A stretch of DNA of 64,000 nt, from the NCBI RefSeq assembly GCF_030388665.1, contig NZ_CP128846.1, forward strand, positions 8,652,001-8,716,000. The letters run 5' to 3'. Source of the DNA: Streptomyces flavofungini (lineage in GTDB: Bacteria > Actinomycetota > Actinomycetes > Streptomycetales > Streptomycetaceae). Positions within the stretch are counted from its first letter, which is position 1, and each line of letters opens with the position of its first letter. The notes under the pieces were generated by a model, which worked only from the letters and a program-made list of their open reading frames with translations, was not told where the DNA came from and made no database searches. Below, in pieces: positions 55,491-63,360 of this stretch. The position numbers and the translations under genes were made by a program.

Positions 55491-56375
55491 TCAGTGGCCG
55501 TCGAGGACGATGGAGCGGCGCAGATGGCGCGGCTGGTCCGGGTCGAGGCCGCGGAAGGCGGCGACCGCGACGGCCAGGCGCTGGGCGCGCACGAGTTCCG
55601 CCAGGGGGTCGAGGGTGCCCTCGACCCACAGCGCGCCGGTCGCCCGGACCTCATCGGCGAGCCCCGTCGGCGCCGTGCCGATCATCCAGGTCGCGGTGGT
55701 GGCGGTGGAGATGCTGATGGGCCCGTGCCGGTACTCCATGGCCGGGTACGCCTCGGTCCAGGACAGCGACGCCTCCCGCATCTTCAGGGCGGCCTCCTGG
55801 GCGAGGCCGTTGGTCCAGCCCCGGCCGAGGAACGTGAACTGGGAACACTCCACGAGCCCTGCGGGCAGCGGCCGGGCGAGCGCGGTGCGGGCGTCGGCGA
55901 CGGCCTGCTCGGTGTGCAGACCCAGGTGGGCGCGGAGCAGCGTCAGCGCGGTGGTGGCGAAGCGGGTCTGGACGACGGACCGCTCGTCGGCGAAGTCGAG
56001 GACCACGAGGTCGTCCGCCGCGGTCATCACCGGGGTGTCCGGGTCGGCGGTGACCGCGGTGGTACGGACGGAGCCGCGCAGCCGCGCGAGCAGGTCGAGC
56101 ACCTCGGTCGTGGTGCCGGACCGAGTCAGGGCGACGACCCGGTCGTACGAGCGCGCCGCGGGGAACTCGGAGGCGGCGAAGGCGTCGGTCTCGCCGAGGC
56201 CCGCGCCCTCGCGGAGCGCGGCGACGGCCTGCGCCATGAAGAAGGAGGTCCCGCAGCCCACCACGGCGACGCGCTCGCCGGGAGAGGGCAGCGCGTCCTT
56301 GTGGCGCACCGCGAGACCGGCGGCGCGCGTCCAGCACTCGGGCTGGGTCATCAGTTCGTTCTCGGCATGGCTCAT
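55491..56375 (-). CDS. SIS-domain sugar isomerase/deaminase (AgaS-like)
   Basis: A 294-residue protein with tandem SIS modules: VVGCGTSFFMAQAVAAL, VVALTRSGTTTEVLDLLARL and FLGRGWTNGLAQEAALKMREAS. It matches ketosamine-6-phosphate isomerase/deaminases such as AgaS, lacking the glutaminase half of GlmS. With the aldolase and the divergent DeoR regulator it forms a short amino-sugar phosphate catabolic unit. No PTS, kinase or deacetylase gene is adjacent, so the pathway is incomplete here. Confidence 0.88.
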   Translation of the reverse strand: MSHAENELMTQPECWTRAAGLAVRHKDALPSPGERVAVVGCGTSFFMAQAVAALREGAGLGETDAFAASEFPAARSYDRVVALTRSGTTTEVLDLLARLRGSVRTTAVTADPDTPVMTAADDLVVLDFADERSVVQTRFATTALTLLRAHLGLHTEQAVADARTALARPLPAGLVECSQFTFLGRGWTNGLAQEAALKMREASLSWTEAYPAMEYRHGPISISTATTATWMIGTAPTGLADEVRATGALWVEGTLDPLAELVRAQRLAVAVAAFRGLDPDQPRHLRRSIVLDGH

Positions 56376-56546
56376 GGCCGGATTCCACCCTGTGAGTCTG
56401 GCGCCCCCTGGCGCCTGGATGATTGTTTCTGCAACCTATAGCTATGTTTCGAGCACAATCAAGCATCCGCTCGTGCGTTAAGGTCGTTACGGACAGTGAG
56501 TGGAACCGACTGGGAACGCCGGGTCGGGAGTGAGTGGAGGGTCCGG

Positions 56547-57326
56547 ATGTCGCGCGATGCCCGCTGGCAGGCGCTGCTTGAACTGCTGGTCGACCGGGGG
56601 CGTCTGGACGTCGAGGAGGCGGCGACGGAGCTCGCCGTCTCCACCGCGACCATCCGCCGGGACTTCGACCAGCTCGCCGAGCAGCAGATGCTGGTGCGCA
56701 CCCGGGGCGGCGCGGTCGTCCACGGCGTCTCGTACGAGCTGCCGCTGCGCTACAAGACCGCCCGGCAGGCCTCGGAGAAGCAGCGGATCGCCAAGGCGGT
56801 GGCGGATTCCGTCGCCCCGGGCGAGGCGGTCGGCCTGACCGGCGGTACGACGACCACGGAAGTCGCGCGTGCGCTCGCCGTGCGCACCGAACTGGCCGCC
56901 GGATCACCGGCGTTGACCATCGTGACCAACGCCCTCAACATCGCCAACGAGCTGGCCGTGCGGCCGCAGTTCAAGATCGTGGTGACGGGCGGGGTGGCCC
57001 GCCCGCAGTCGTACGAGCTCACGGGTCCGCTGGCCGGCGGGGTGCTCGGCCAGATCACGCTGGACGTCGCGGTGCTCGGCGTCGGCGCCTTCGACGTCGC
57101 GCACGGGGCGACCGCGCACGACGAGGACGAGGCGGCCATCAACCGGCTGCTGTGCGAGAGCGCCACGCGGGTCGTGGTCGCCGCCGACGCGACGAAACTC
57201 GGCCGTCGCGCGTTCGCCCGCATCTGCGAGACGGGGCGCGTGGACACGCTGGTGACCGACACGGCCGTCCCCGAGGAGACGGCCGCACGGTTCGTGGAGG
57301 CGGGAGTGGCGGTCGTCACTGCATAG
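56547..57326 (+). CDS. DeoR/GlpR family regulator
   Basis: A 259-residue repressor. The N-terminal DeoR HTH is DVEEAATELAVSTATIRRDFDQLAEQQML, followed by RTRGGAV. The sensor domain has GLTGGTTTTEVARAL, VTNALNIANELA, VVTGGVARPQSYELTG and AADATKLGRRAFARIC. Sugar phosphates usually act as inducers. GGAGG precedes the ATG at 56547. It diverges from the SIS/aldolase operon; the AT-rich interval 56419-56470 should contain the operator. Confidence 0.92.
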   Translation: MSRDARWQALLELLVDRGRLDVEEAATELAVSTATIRRDFDQLAEQQMLVRTRGGAVVHGVSYELPLRYKTARQASEKQRIAKAVADSVAPGEAVGLTGGTTTTEVARALAVRTELAAGSPALTIVTNALNIANELAVRPQFKIVVTGGVARPQSYELTGPLAGGVLGQITLDVAVLGVGAFDVAHGATAHDEDEAAINRLLCESATRVVVAADATKLGRRAFARICETGRVDTLVTDTAVPEETAARFVEAGVAVVTA

Positions 57327-57513
57327 ATTGTGCGAGGATGTTGCGGCAGGTCCGGCAAAGTTTGTGCCTCGAACGTCCAGAACTGCACTGGACAATGGGG
57401 ACTCTGATTGACCAGCATGGTCAGGATCTGTCACTGCGGCACGGGGGTTCCCAGGGTGATGCCCCTCGCGATGGGTAGAGTCCCCCACCACGATCGCTCG
57501 GAGGAACACACTC

Positions 57514-57924
57514 GTGAGCCACCCGGTCCCGAAGAACCAGTACGGCCAGGAAATCAAGCAGTTGGGCCAGGCGGAGCCCCGTGGCGACCACGCCGGCACG
57601 CCCCGGCCGGGCGCGGCTCCGGCGCCACGGCCGGGCGCGGCCCCGGGCGTCGGCGCCCCCGGCGGCGCACCCGACACCAACGCCCCGTACGGCTACGACC
57701 CGTTCGGGCGGCCCTACTCCGACAAGTCCAAGATCGTGGCGGGAGCGCTCTCGATCGTCCTGGGCCCGCTCGGCATCGGCCGCTTCTACACCGGCCACAA
57801 CCGCATGGCCGTCTGCCAGCTCATCACCCTGGGCGGACTCGGGGTCTGGTCGCTCTTCGACGGGATCCTCATGATCGTCAGCAACGGCAAGACCGATGCC
57901 GAGGGCCGCGTCCTGCGCGGCTGA
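57514..57924 (+). CDS. TM2-domain membrane protein
   Basis: A 136-residue protein. The N-terminal 75 residues are Pro/Gly/Ala-rich with a repeated PRPGAAP unit. The TM2 domain follows: two membrane helices around GPLGIGRFYTGHNRMAVCQLITLGGLGVW, ending in SLFDGILMIVSN. TM2 proteins have no settled function in bacteria. CGGAGGAA precedes the GTG. Confidence 0.9.
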   Translation: MSHPVPKNQYGQEIKQLGQAEPRGDHAGTPRPGAAPAPRPGAAPGVGAPGGAPDTNAPYGYDPFGRPYSDKSKIVAGALSIVLGPLGIGRFYTGHNRMAVCQLITLGGLGVWSLFDGILMIVSNGKTDAEGRVLRG

Positions 57925-57943
57925 GGCCCACGGCACCGCCCGT

Positions 57944-57970
57944 GCCCCGGCCCGACTCGTCGGCCGGGGC
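57944..57970. terminator. Bidirectional terminator hairpin
   Basis: GCCCCGGCC and GGCCGGGGC form a 9-bp stem with a 9-nt loop between the convergent TM2 and DUF1707 genes. Confidence 0.65.
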
Positions 57971-58003
57971 GCTCCTCGTGTGCCGCGCCGGGCGGCCGCG
58001 CCC

Positions 58004-58546
58004 TCAGCCGCGGCCGTGCTTGACGCGCAACCGGCCGTGCCCCATGGTCCCGAAGATCCGGACGCGTGGCCCCTTCGAGCCGCTGTGCTGCGGTGCCCGG
58101 TAGCTCGGCTGCTTCCATTCGGCGGTCAGTTCCTCGTAGTCGACCGTCGCGTCGGGCGGTACGACGATCCGGGCCCAGCCGTACCCCAGATGCAACTCGA
58201 TGTTGACCACGGGGTACTCGATGACCGCCCGTGACAGGTCCAGGTACACCTTCGCCATCCGGGAGGTGACCTTGAAGTTCCGCGGCACGTGCCACCTGCC
58301 GCGCCGGTGGATCAGTCCGCCGGCGGCGTTCACGACGACCGTCGGCCCCGCGTCCTCCTCGGGCAGCGACGCCAGGGCCGACGCCAACTCGGCCCGGGTC
58401 GTGGCGGTCAGCGCGGCCTGGAGCAGCGCGTGCATCTCGTCCTGAGGGATCAACCCCTCGGCGAACGCCTCTTGCAGGCGCTGAACAGCCGAGTCGCGGT
58501 CCACTTCGGTGACCCGCGGCGATACGTTTTCTGGCACGGAGGACAT
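58004..58546 (-). CDS. DUF1707 (SHOCT-like) domain protein
   Basis: A 180-residue protein. The N-terminal DUF1707 domain reads DRDSAVQRLQEAFAEGLIPQDEMHALLQAAL; the C-terminal half is beta-rich (HLGYGWARIVVPPDATVDYEELTAEW), like cell-wall-stress response domains. There is no membrane segment. ATG at 58546 lies 7 bp after a TATCGT box on the minus strand, without an RBS, so a leaderless mRNA is likely. Role unknown. Confidence 0.85.
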   Translation of the reverse strand: MSSVPENVSPRVTEVDRDSAVQRLQEAFAEGLIPQDEMHALLQAALTATTRAELASALASLPEEDAGPTVVVNAAGGLIHRRGRWHVPRNFKVTSRMAKVYLDLSRAVIEYPVVNIELHLGYGWARIVVPPDATVDYEELTAEWKQPSYRAPQHSGSKGPRVRIFGTMGHGRLRVKHGRG

Positions 58547-58683
58547 GCCGTCACGATAGCGTCGGCACCGGCGAAGCCGCAGGCTGAACTCTTGCCGATG
58601 CCTTGCTGATTCCTTGCCGGGCATGTGCCAGTCCGTGCAGGGGCGGTCGCCGTGGCCGAAGCCGACGTCCGCGCGGCCCGCTG

Positions 58684-59001
58684 CTGAGGCTTTCGGTTCG
58701 GGGTGACGGTGCTTTCGGTCGTGGGTGTGGTCCGGTGTCACGCGGTATCCCGATGGGGGCGGCCTGACCGCGAAGCGGCGGGCTCGGCGGGAACAAGTGC
58801 GGTTCGAGGCCGCCGAGTTGTGCGCTGACCTGAAGGCGAGCCTGGGCAACCCGCCCCCCTGCGGGCTCGACGCCCTCGCCGAGCCGGCCCGCACCCGCCT
58901 CGAGCGGATGCAGTACCGGCGCGGCCTGCTCGACGGGTTCATCGCCGGGACCGGACTGATCACGACACCGCCATGACGTCACCCCGAACCGAAAACCTCA
59001 G
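58684..59001. mobile_element. 318-bp IS630-derived miniature element with 24-bp terminal inverted repeats
   Basis: The ends 58684-58707 (CTGAGGCTTTCGGTTCGGGG...) and 58978-59001 are inverted copies matching 23 of 24 bases. The interior encodes the N-terminal start of an IS630-type transposase. This is the structure of a non-autonomous, internally deleted element (MITE-like). The right repeat supplies the stop codon of the adjacent isochorismatase gene. I could not identify a target duplication with certainty. Confidence 0.75.
58725..58976 (+). pseudogene. Truncated IS630-family transposase fragment
   Basis: An 83-codon frame inside the inverted repeats. The first 35 residues (TRYPDGGGLTAKRRARREQV, RFEAAEL) match the N-terminal start of IS630-type transposases just before their HTH. 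The remainder (GLDALAEPARTRLERMQYRRGLLDG) does not, indicating an internal deletion joining unrelated sequence. No DDE catalytic domain remains, so it cannot transpose itself. Confidence 0.7.
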
Positions 59002-59561
59002 GAGCGCGGTGCGATCGCCTTGACCCAGTCGTCGATGGTGACGACGTCGGCCCACTGCGGGAACAGCCGCTCGACGAGGACCCGGTGCACCTCCGGGTCG
59101 GTGTCCAGGCAGCCGTCGGAGAGGACGGTGAGGCCGAAGTCCAGGTCGTTGGCCTGGCACACGGTGGACAGCACCACGGCGCTGGTGGCGATGCCGGTGA
59201 CCACGAGGTCGTCGATGCCGCGGGCCCGAAGGACCACGTCCAGGTCGCTGCCCGAGAACGCGCTCGCCCGCCGCTTGGTGACCACCACGTCGCCGGGGCG
59301 GGGCGCGACCTCGGGGTGGATCTCGGTCCCCGGGGCGCCCTCGACGAACAGACCGGCCTGCGCGATGGCGGCCAACGGCTTGTTGCGCGTGCCGACTTCA
59401 GGGAAGCCGGGACGCAACGCGATGACGACGTAGATCACGGGTATGTTCGCCGCACGGGCCCCGTCGATCGCCCTGCGCAGCCGTGGCAGATACCCGGAGC
59501 CGTCGTCGGCGATGTCCACGATGGCCTGCTGGATGTCCATCACGAGAAGAGCGCTGCCCAT
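58998..59561 (-). CDS. Isochorismatase/cysteine-hydrolase family protein
   Basis: A 187-residue protein. It has the catalytic Asp in LLVMDIQQAIV, Lys in VVTKRRASAFSG and the cis-peptide region VTGIATSAVVLST. The nucleophilic Cys of nicotinamidase-type members is replaced by Val, as in isochorismatase-like members that lack it, so the reaction may be vinyl-ether hydrolysis or unknown. Its stop codon lies within the terminal repeat of the adjacent mobile element, so the last residues may have been altered by the insertion. Confidence 0.87.
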   Translation of the reverse strand: MGSALLVMDIQQAIVDIADDGSGYLPRLRRAIDGARAANIPVIYVVIALRPGFPEVGTRNKPLAAIAQAGLFVEGAPGTEIHPEVAPRPGDVVVTKRRASAFSGSDLDVVLRARGIDDLVVTGIATSAVVLSTVCQANDLDFGLTVLSDGCLDTDPEVHRVLVERLFPQWADVVTIDDWVKAIAPRS

Positions 59562-59664
59562 GTCGCCTCCAGGAACGAAGTCGGCCGGCGTCGTAACGAT
59601 CCGGGTTGTGATCTTCGGATCCTACGCGGCCCCGACCCGGGCCCGGCGTGCCCGTCGGGCCGTC

Positions 59665-60336
59665 TCAGCGCGGCCCGTTGCGACTTCCTCGCGCGCTCAG
59701 CTTGCGGATCGGCCCGATCAGCGTCCGGTAGAACGGCCGCACCACACGGCCGGGGAGACGGCGGTGCCGTTCCTCGCTCCACACCCTCGCCCTGGGGTGC
59801 GCGGCGATGGGCGACCACCGGTCGGGGTCCGGCGGCCGGGAGGTGTGGAACTCGACGCGGCAGAGGTGCTTCGTACTGACGAAGCCGTACTGGCTGGGGC
59901 TCACCAGCCGCACCGGAGCACCGTGGTCGCCGTCGAGCGGCCGCCCGTCGAGGCGGTCGGCGATGAGGACGTCGTCGGCCAGGGCGTCCTCGAGCACCAC
60001 GACCGACCGGTAGCCGTCGAGCCCCTCGAAGACGACGTGGCTGACGGACGCGTCCGGCACGAGCAGCGGTTCGACCCGGCCGCGGTAGACGGCCTCGAAC
60101 CTGGCCCCCTCCCACAGCAGGCCCGTCGCCGACCACCCCGCGACGCAGTGGAAGTCGGCCCCGAGCTCCCGTCGTGGCAGCTCGGCGAGGTCGGCCACGG
60201 ACAGGGTGACGCCCTTCGTCAGCGCTCCGACCAGCTCGATCACCGGGTCGGCGGGGACGGGCGGCGGCGGGTGGTGCAGATGGGTGCCGAAGCGGGGGAA
60301 TCCGGCGACGGCACGTTGGCCGGGGGGAAGCGCCAT
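59665..60336 (-). CDS. Molybdopterin-dependent oxidoreductase (sulfite oxidase-like fold)
   Basis: A 223-residue protein with an oxidoreductase molybdopterin-binding core. The Mo-ligand Cys is in ADFHCVAGWSATGLLWEG, and GDHGAPVRLVSPSQYGFVSTKHLCRVEF is the pterin-contact block near residue 150. There is no Tat signal and no haem domain, so it is probably cytoplasmic with an unknown substrate. GAGGAGCG precedes the ATG. It diverges from the MerR regulator. Confidence 0.87.
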   Translation of the reverse strand: MALPPGQRAVAGFPRFGTHLHHPPPPVPADPVIELVGALTKGVTLSVADLAELPRRELGADFHCVAGWSATGLLWEGARFEAVYRGRVEPLLVPDASVSHVVFEGLDGYRSVVVLEDALADDVLIADRLDGRPLDGDHGAPVRLVSPSQYGFVSTKHLCRVEFHTSRPPDPDRWSPIAAHPRARVWSEERHRRLPGRVVRPFYRTLIGPIRKLSARGSRNGPR

Positions 60337-60435
60337 GTCGCTCCTCGCGTGGGGTGCGGCTCGGTGTCAGGGACGGCGTGGTCCGGTGCTCCGTACGCTA
60401 GGACCTCCACCGCACGGGAGATTCAAGGGGCTGGG

Positions 60436-61338
60436 ATGGACGGCACTCGGTCGATCGGGGAACTCGCCGCGCGCACGGGCCTTTCCGTGAAGGCCATCCG
60501 CTACTACACCGACATCGGCCTCCTGCCGACGGCCCCGCGCAGCCAAGGAGGGCATCGCCGCTACCCGCCCGAGGCACTGGACCAACTGCAGCTGGTACGG
60601 CAGTTGCGTGCGCTGGACGTGCCGATCGCGGTCATCGCCGAGCTGGCGGCGGGGGAGTCCGGTCTCGGCGAGCTGGTGGCCGGGCAGTTGGAGAGCACGC
60701 GCACGCGGTTGGCGGAACTGCGCTGGCGCGAGGCGGCGTTGCGGGCGCTGGACGAGTGCCACGGCCCGGAACGGCTGCGCCGTCTGCGCCTGCTGGCCGG
60801 CGTCCTGCACCGACCGCCGGACACCGCGGACCTCACCCGGGCGTGGCAGCGCGCCCTGCCCGCGAGCCTGCCGCCGCGCCTGGCCGACGCCGTCACCGCC
60901 CGCGCCGTCCCCGAACTGCCCCTCGCCCCCACCCCCGAAGCCGTCCTGGCCTACGCCGAACTGCACCTGCTCGTGGCGGAGCCCGCGTTCCTCGACTACT
61001 GGGCCGCACCCCACGTCCGGGACAAGGCATCGATGTACGCGGCGCTCCTGGACGCCTCGGACAGCGCCGCGCCCGCCGTCGCCGCCGGGCGCGCACCGCA
61101 GCGGTGCGAGGCCCTGGACGCCTTCTGCCGGGCCTGCGCCCGCGCCCTCGACCACGAGGACACGCCCGGCTTCCGCGCGTTCATGGCCACCGGCGTGCGG
61201 ACCACCGTCCCCATGATCCGCCGCTACCGGCAGCACCTGGACGCCCTCACCACCGCCCCCGGCCCGAGCCTGGGCACGACACACTGCTGGCTGGCGGAAG
61301 GCGTCATCGCCGAGTACGGCACAACGTACTCCCGATGA
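60436..61338 (+). CDS. MerR family regulator
   Basis: A 300-residue protein. The N-terminal MerR winged helix reads SIGELAARTGLSVKAIRYYTDIGLLP then GGHRRYPPEALDQL. A coiled coil follows at about 75-105. A 190-residue alpha-helical C-terminal domain of unknown ligand is much longer than metal-sensing MerR tails and includes a TipAS-like helical look. ATG at 60436 has GGGGCTGGG upstream, and TAGGAC at 60399-60404 may be its -10 box. Confidence 0.9.
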   Translation: MDGTRSIGELAARTGLSVKAIRYYTDIGLLPTAPRSQGGHRRYPPEALDQLQLVRQLRALDVPIAVIAELAAGESGLGELVAGQLESTRTRLAELRWREAALRALDECHGPERLRRLRLLAGVLHRPPDTADLTRAWQRALPASLPPRLADAVTARAVPELPLAPTPEAVLAYAELHLLVAEPAFLDYWAAPHVRDKASMYAALLDASDSAAPAVAAGRAPQRCEALDAFCRACARALDHEDTPGFRAFMATGVRTTVPMIRRYRQHLDALTTAPGPSLGTTHCWLAEGVIAEYGTTYSR

Positions 61339-61377
61339 CGTACGCGGGACGCCGACCAGCGGCCTATCGTTCGCAAC

Positions 61378-62580
61378 GTGACCCCTCCGAGTCCTGTCCT
61401 CCCCGGCCCGCGCCGCCTGCGGTGGCCCCTGTGGCCGCTCTCCCCGACGGTGGCGGACCTCGTCGTGGCGGCGGTGGTCGCGGTGCTCACCGGCGCCGAC
61501 GCAGCGGTCAACGACCCCGCCTACCGCCAGGCCGACTGGCTGACCTGGCTCCTGTTCGGCGTCTCCGTCGCGGCGCTCCTGGTGCGCAGCCGGTGGCCGG
61601 TGGCCGTCAGCGTGATCACCGGCGCGGCGTGCGCGGGCTGGGCGCTGTACGGACACATCGGGGAACTGTTGAACCTGCCGGTGATGGCGGCGCTGTACGC
61701 GCTCGCCGTGCGCGGCGACCGGCGCCGGACCCTGCGCGCGGCAGCCGTCGCCGCAGTCGCGTCGGGCGCGGTGTCGGTGGTGGCGGGCATCGACGTGGCG
61801 CAGCCCCAGGGCGCGCCCCTCCTGGAGATGCTCTGGCCGCTCGTGCCGCTGCTCCTGGGCGAGGTGGTGCGCGGGCGCGGGGAGCTGTTGCAGGAGTACG
61901 CGGACCGGGCGGTGCGCGCCGAGGCCGAGCGGGAGCAGGAGAGCCGGCGCAAGGTGCACCAGGAACGGGTGCGGATCGCCCGCGAGCTGCACGACGTGGT
62001 CGCGCACACCGTGTCGGCGATGACCGTGCAGGCCGGGCTGGCACTGGACGCGCTGGACAAGCGGCCGGACGTGGCGCGCGAGGCCATGCGGCAGGTCAGG
62101 GCGTCGGGGAAGGAAGCGGTACGGGAACTGCGGGCGACGGTCGGAGTGCTGCGCGACGGGCGGCAGCCCGAGCGGGGGCCCGCGCCGCGCCTGGAACGCC
62201 TGGAGGAGCTGGTGGAGCGGGTGCGGGGAGCGGGGCTGAAGGTGTCGCTGCACGTGGACACCGGTCGCCGGGAGGTGCCGCAGATGGTGGAGTTGGCGGC
62301 GTACAGGATCGTGCAGGAGGCACTGACCAACGTGATCAAGCATGCGGGGGCCCGGCACGCGGCCGTCTCGGTCGTCCTGGCGGCGGACCGCCCGGACGGC
62401 GACGCCCTCGTCGTGGAGACGACCGACGACGGACCGCCCGCGCAGGCCGCGGCCGGCGAGGGCTACGGCCTGATCGGCGTGCGGGAACGCGCCACGGCGG
62501 CCGGCGGCAGCGCCGAGGCGGGGCCCGTCCCGGGCGGCGGCTGGCGCGTGCGCGCCGTGCTTCCCCTGGAGGCGCCGTGA
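61378..62580 (+). CDS. Sensor histidine kinase (HisKA_3/NarL type)
   Basis: A 400-residue kinase with about five membrane segments in residues 25-165, a charged linker, and the H box RIARELHDVVAHTVSAM. The ATPase domain has ALTNVIKHA and GYGLIGVRERA. It is co-transcribed with the response regulator by a GTGA overlap and is followed by an ABC ATPase, like the module at 26875-32231. GTG at 61378 lies 7 bp after TATCGT (61365-61370), with no RBS, suggesting a leaderless start. Confidence 0.92.
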   Translation: MTPPSPVLPGPRRLRWPLWPLSPTVADLVVAAVVAVLTGADAAVNDPAYRQADWLTWLLFGVSVAALLVRSRWPVAVSVITGAACAGWALYGHIGELLNLPVMAALYALAVRGDRRRTLRAAAVAAVASGAVSVVAGIDVAQPQGAPLLEMLWPLVPLLLGEVVRGRGELLQEYADRAVRAEAEREQESRRKVHQERVRIARELHDVVAHTVSAMTVQAGLALDALDKRPDVAREAMRQVRASGKEAVRELRATVGVLRDGRQPERGPAPRLERLEELVERVRGAGLKVSLHVDTGRREVPQMVELAAYRIVQEALTNVIKHAGARHAAVSVVLAADRPDGDALVVETTDDGPPAQAAAGEGYGLIGVRERATAAGGSAEAGPVPGGGWRVRAVLPLEAP

Positions 62581-63242
62581 TCCGGGTCCTGCTCGCCGAC
62601 GACCAGAACGTCGTACGGGCGGGCTTCCGCGCGCTGCTCGACCTCACGGACGATCTCGTGGTGGTCGCCGAGGCCGCCGACGGGAGGGCCGCGGTCGAGC
62701 TGACCCGCACCACCCGGCCCGACGTCGTGCTCATGGACATCCGCATGCCCGGCGTCGACGGCCTGGAGGCCACCCGCCGCATCGCCACCGACCCGTCCCT
62801 GGACCGCGTCCGCGTCCTCGTCCTGACCACCTACGAAGCCGACGCGTACGTCTTCGAGGCCCTGCGCTCGGGAGCCGCCGGCTTCCTGCTCAAGGACGTC
62901 GACCCGGACGACCTGCGCGCGGCCATCCGCACGGTCGCGGCCGGTCAGTCCCTGCTCGCGCCCGCCGTGACCCGGCGTGTCATCGAGGAGTTCGCCCGCT
63001 CGCAGGGCCCGCGGGCCGAGGCCCGGCAGCGGTTGGCGCCACTGACCGACCGCGAGCGCGAGGTGCTCGCGCTCGTCGGGCGCGGACTCTCCAACGCCGA
63101 GATCGGCACGCGCCTGCTGATGTCGCCGCTCACCGCGAAGACACACGTCAGCCGCACGATGACCAAGCTGGGCGCCCGCGACCGGGCACAGCTGGTCGTG
63201 CTCGCCTACGAGACCGCTCTGGTACGGCCCGGCGAGAGCTGA
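62577..63242 (+). CDS. NarL/FixJ-family response regulator
   Basis: A 221-residue regulator. The receiver has LLADDQNVVRAGF, phospho-Asp in VVLMDIRMPGVDGLEA and FLLKDVDP. The LuxR HTH is LTDREREVLALVGRGLSNAEIGTRL, then TAKTHVSRTMTKLGARDR. It starts at a GTG overlapping the kinase stop. It probably controls the ABC transporter genes that begin 118 bp downstream. Confidence 0.93.
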   Translation: MIRVLLADDQNVVRAGFRALLDLTDDLVVVAEAADGRAAVELTRTTRPDVVLMDIRMPGVDGLEATRRIATDPSLDRVRVLVLTTYEADAYVFEALRSGAAGFLLKDVDPDDLRAAIRTVAAGQSLLAPAVTRRVIEEFARSQGPRAEARQRLAPLTDREREVLALVGRGLSNAEIGTRLLMSPLTAKTHVSRTMTKLGARDRAQLVVLAYETALVRPGES

Positions 63243-63360
63243 CACCGGCCCGGCGAACGCCGCCACCCCGCGCTGCCACGTGCGGCTACTCCCGGGGAAG
63301 TAGTCGCCGACTCCCCGCGGCAGATGTCCGGCATCACCCCGCGTCCGTAGCGTCGACAGC

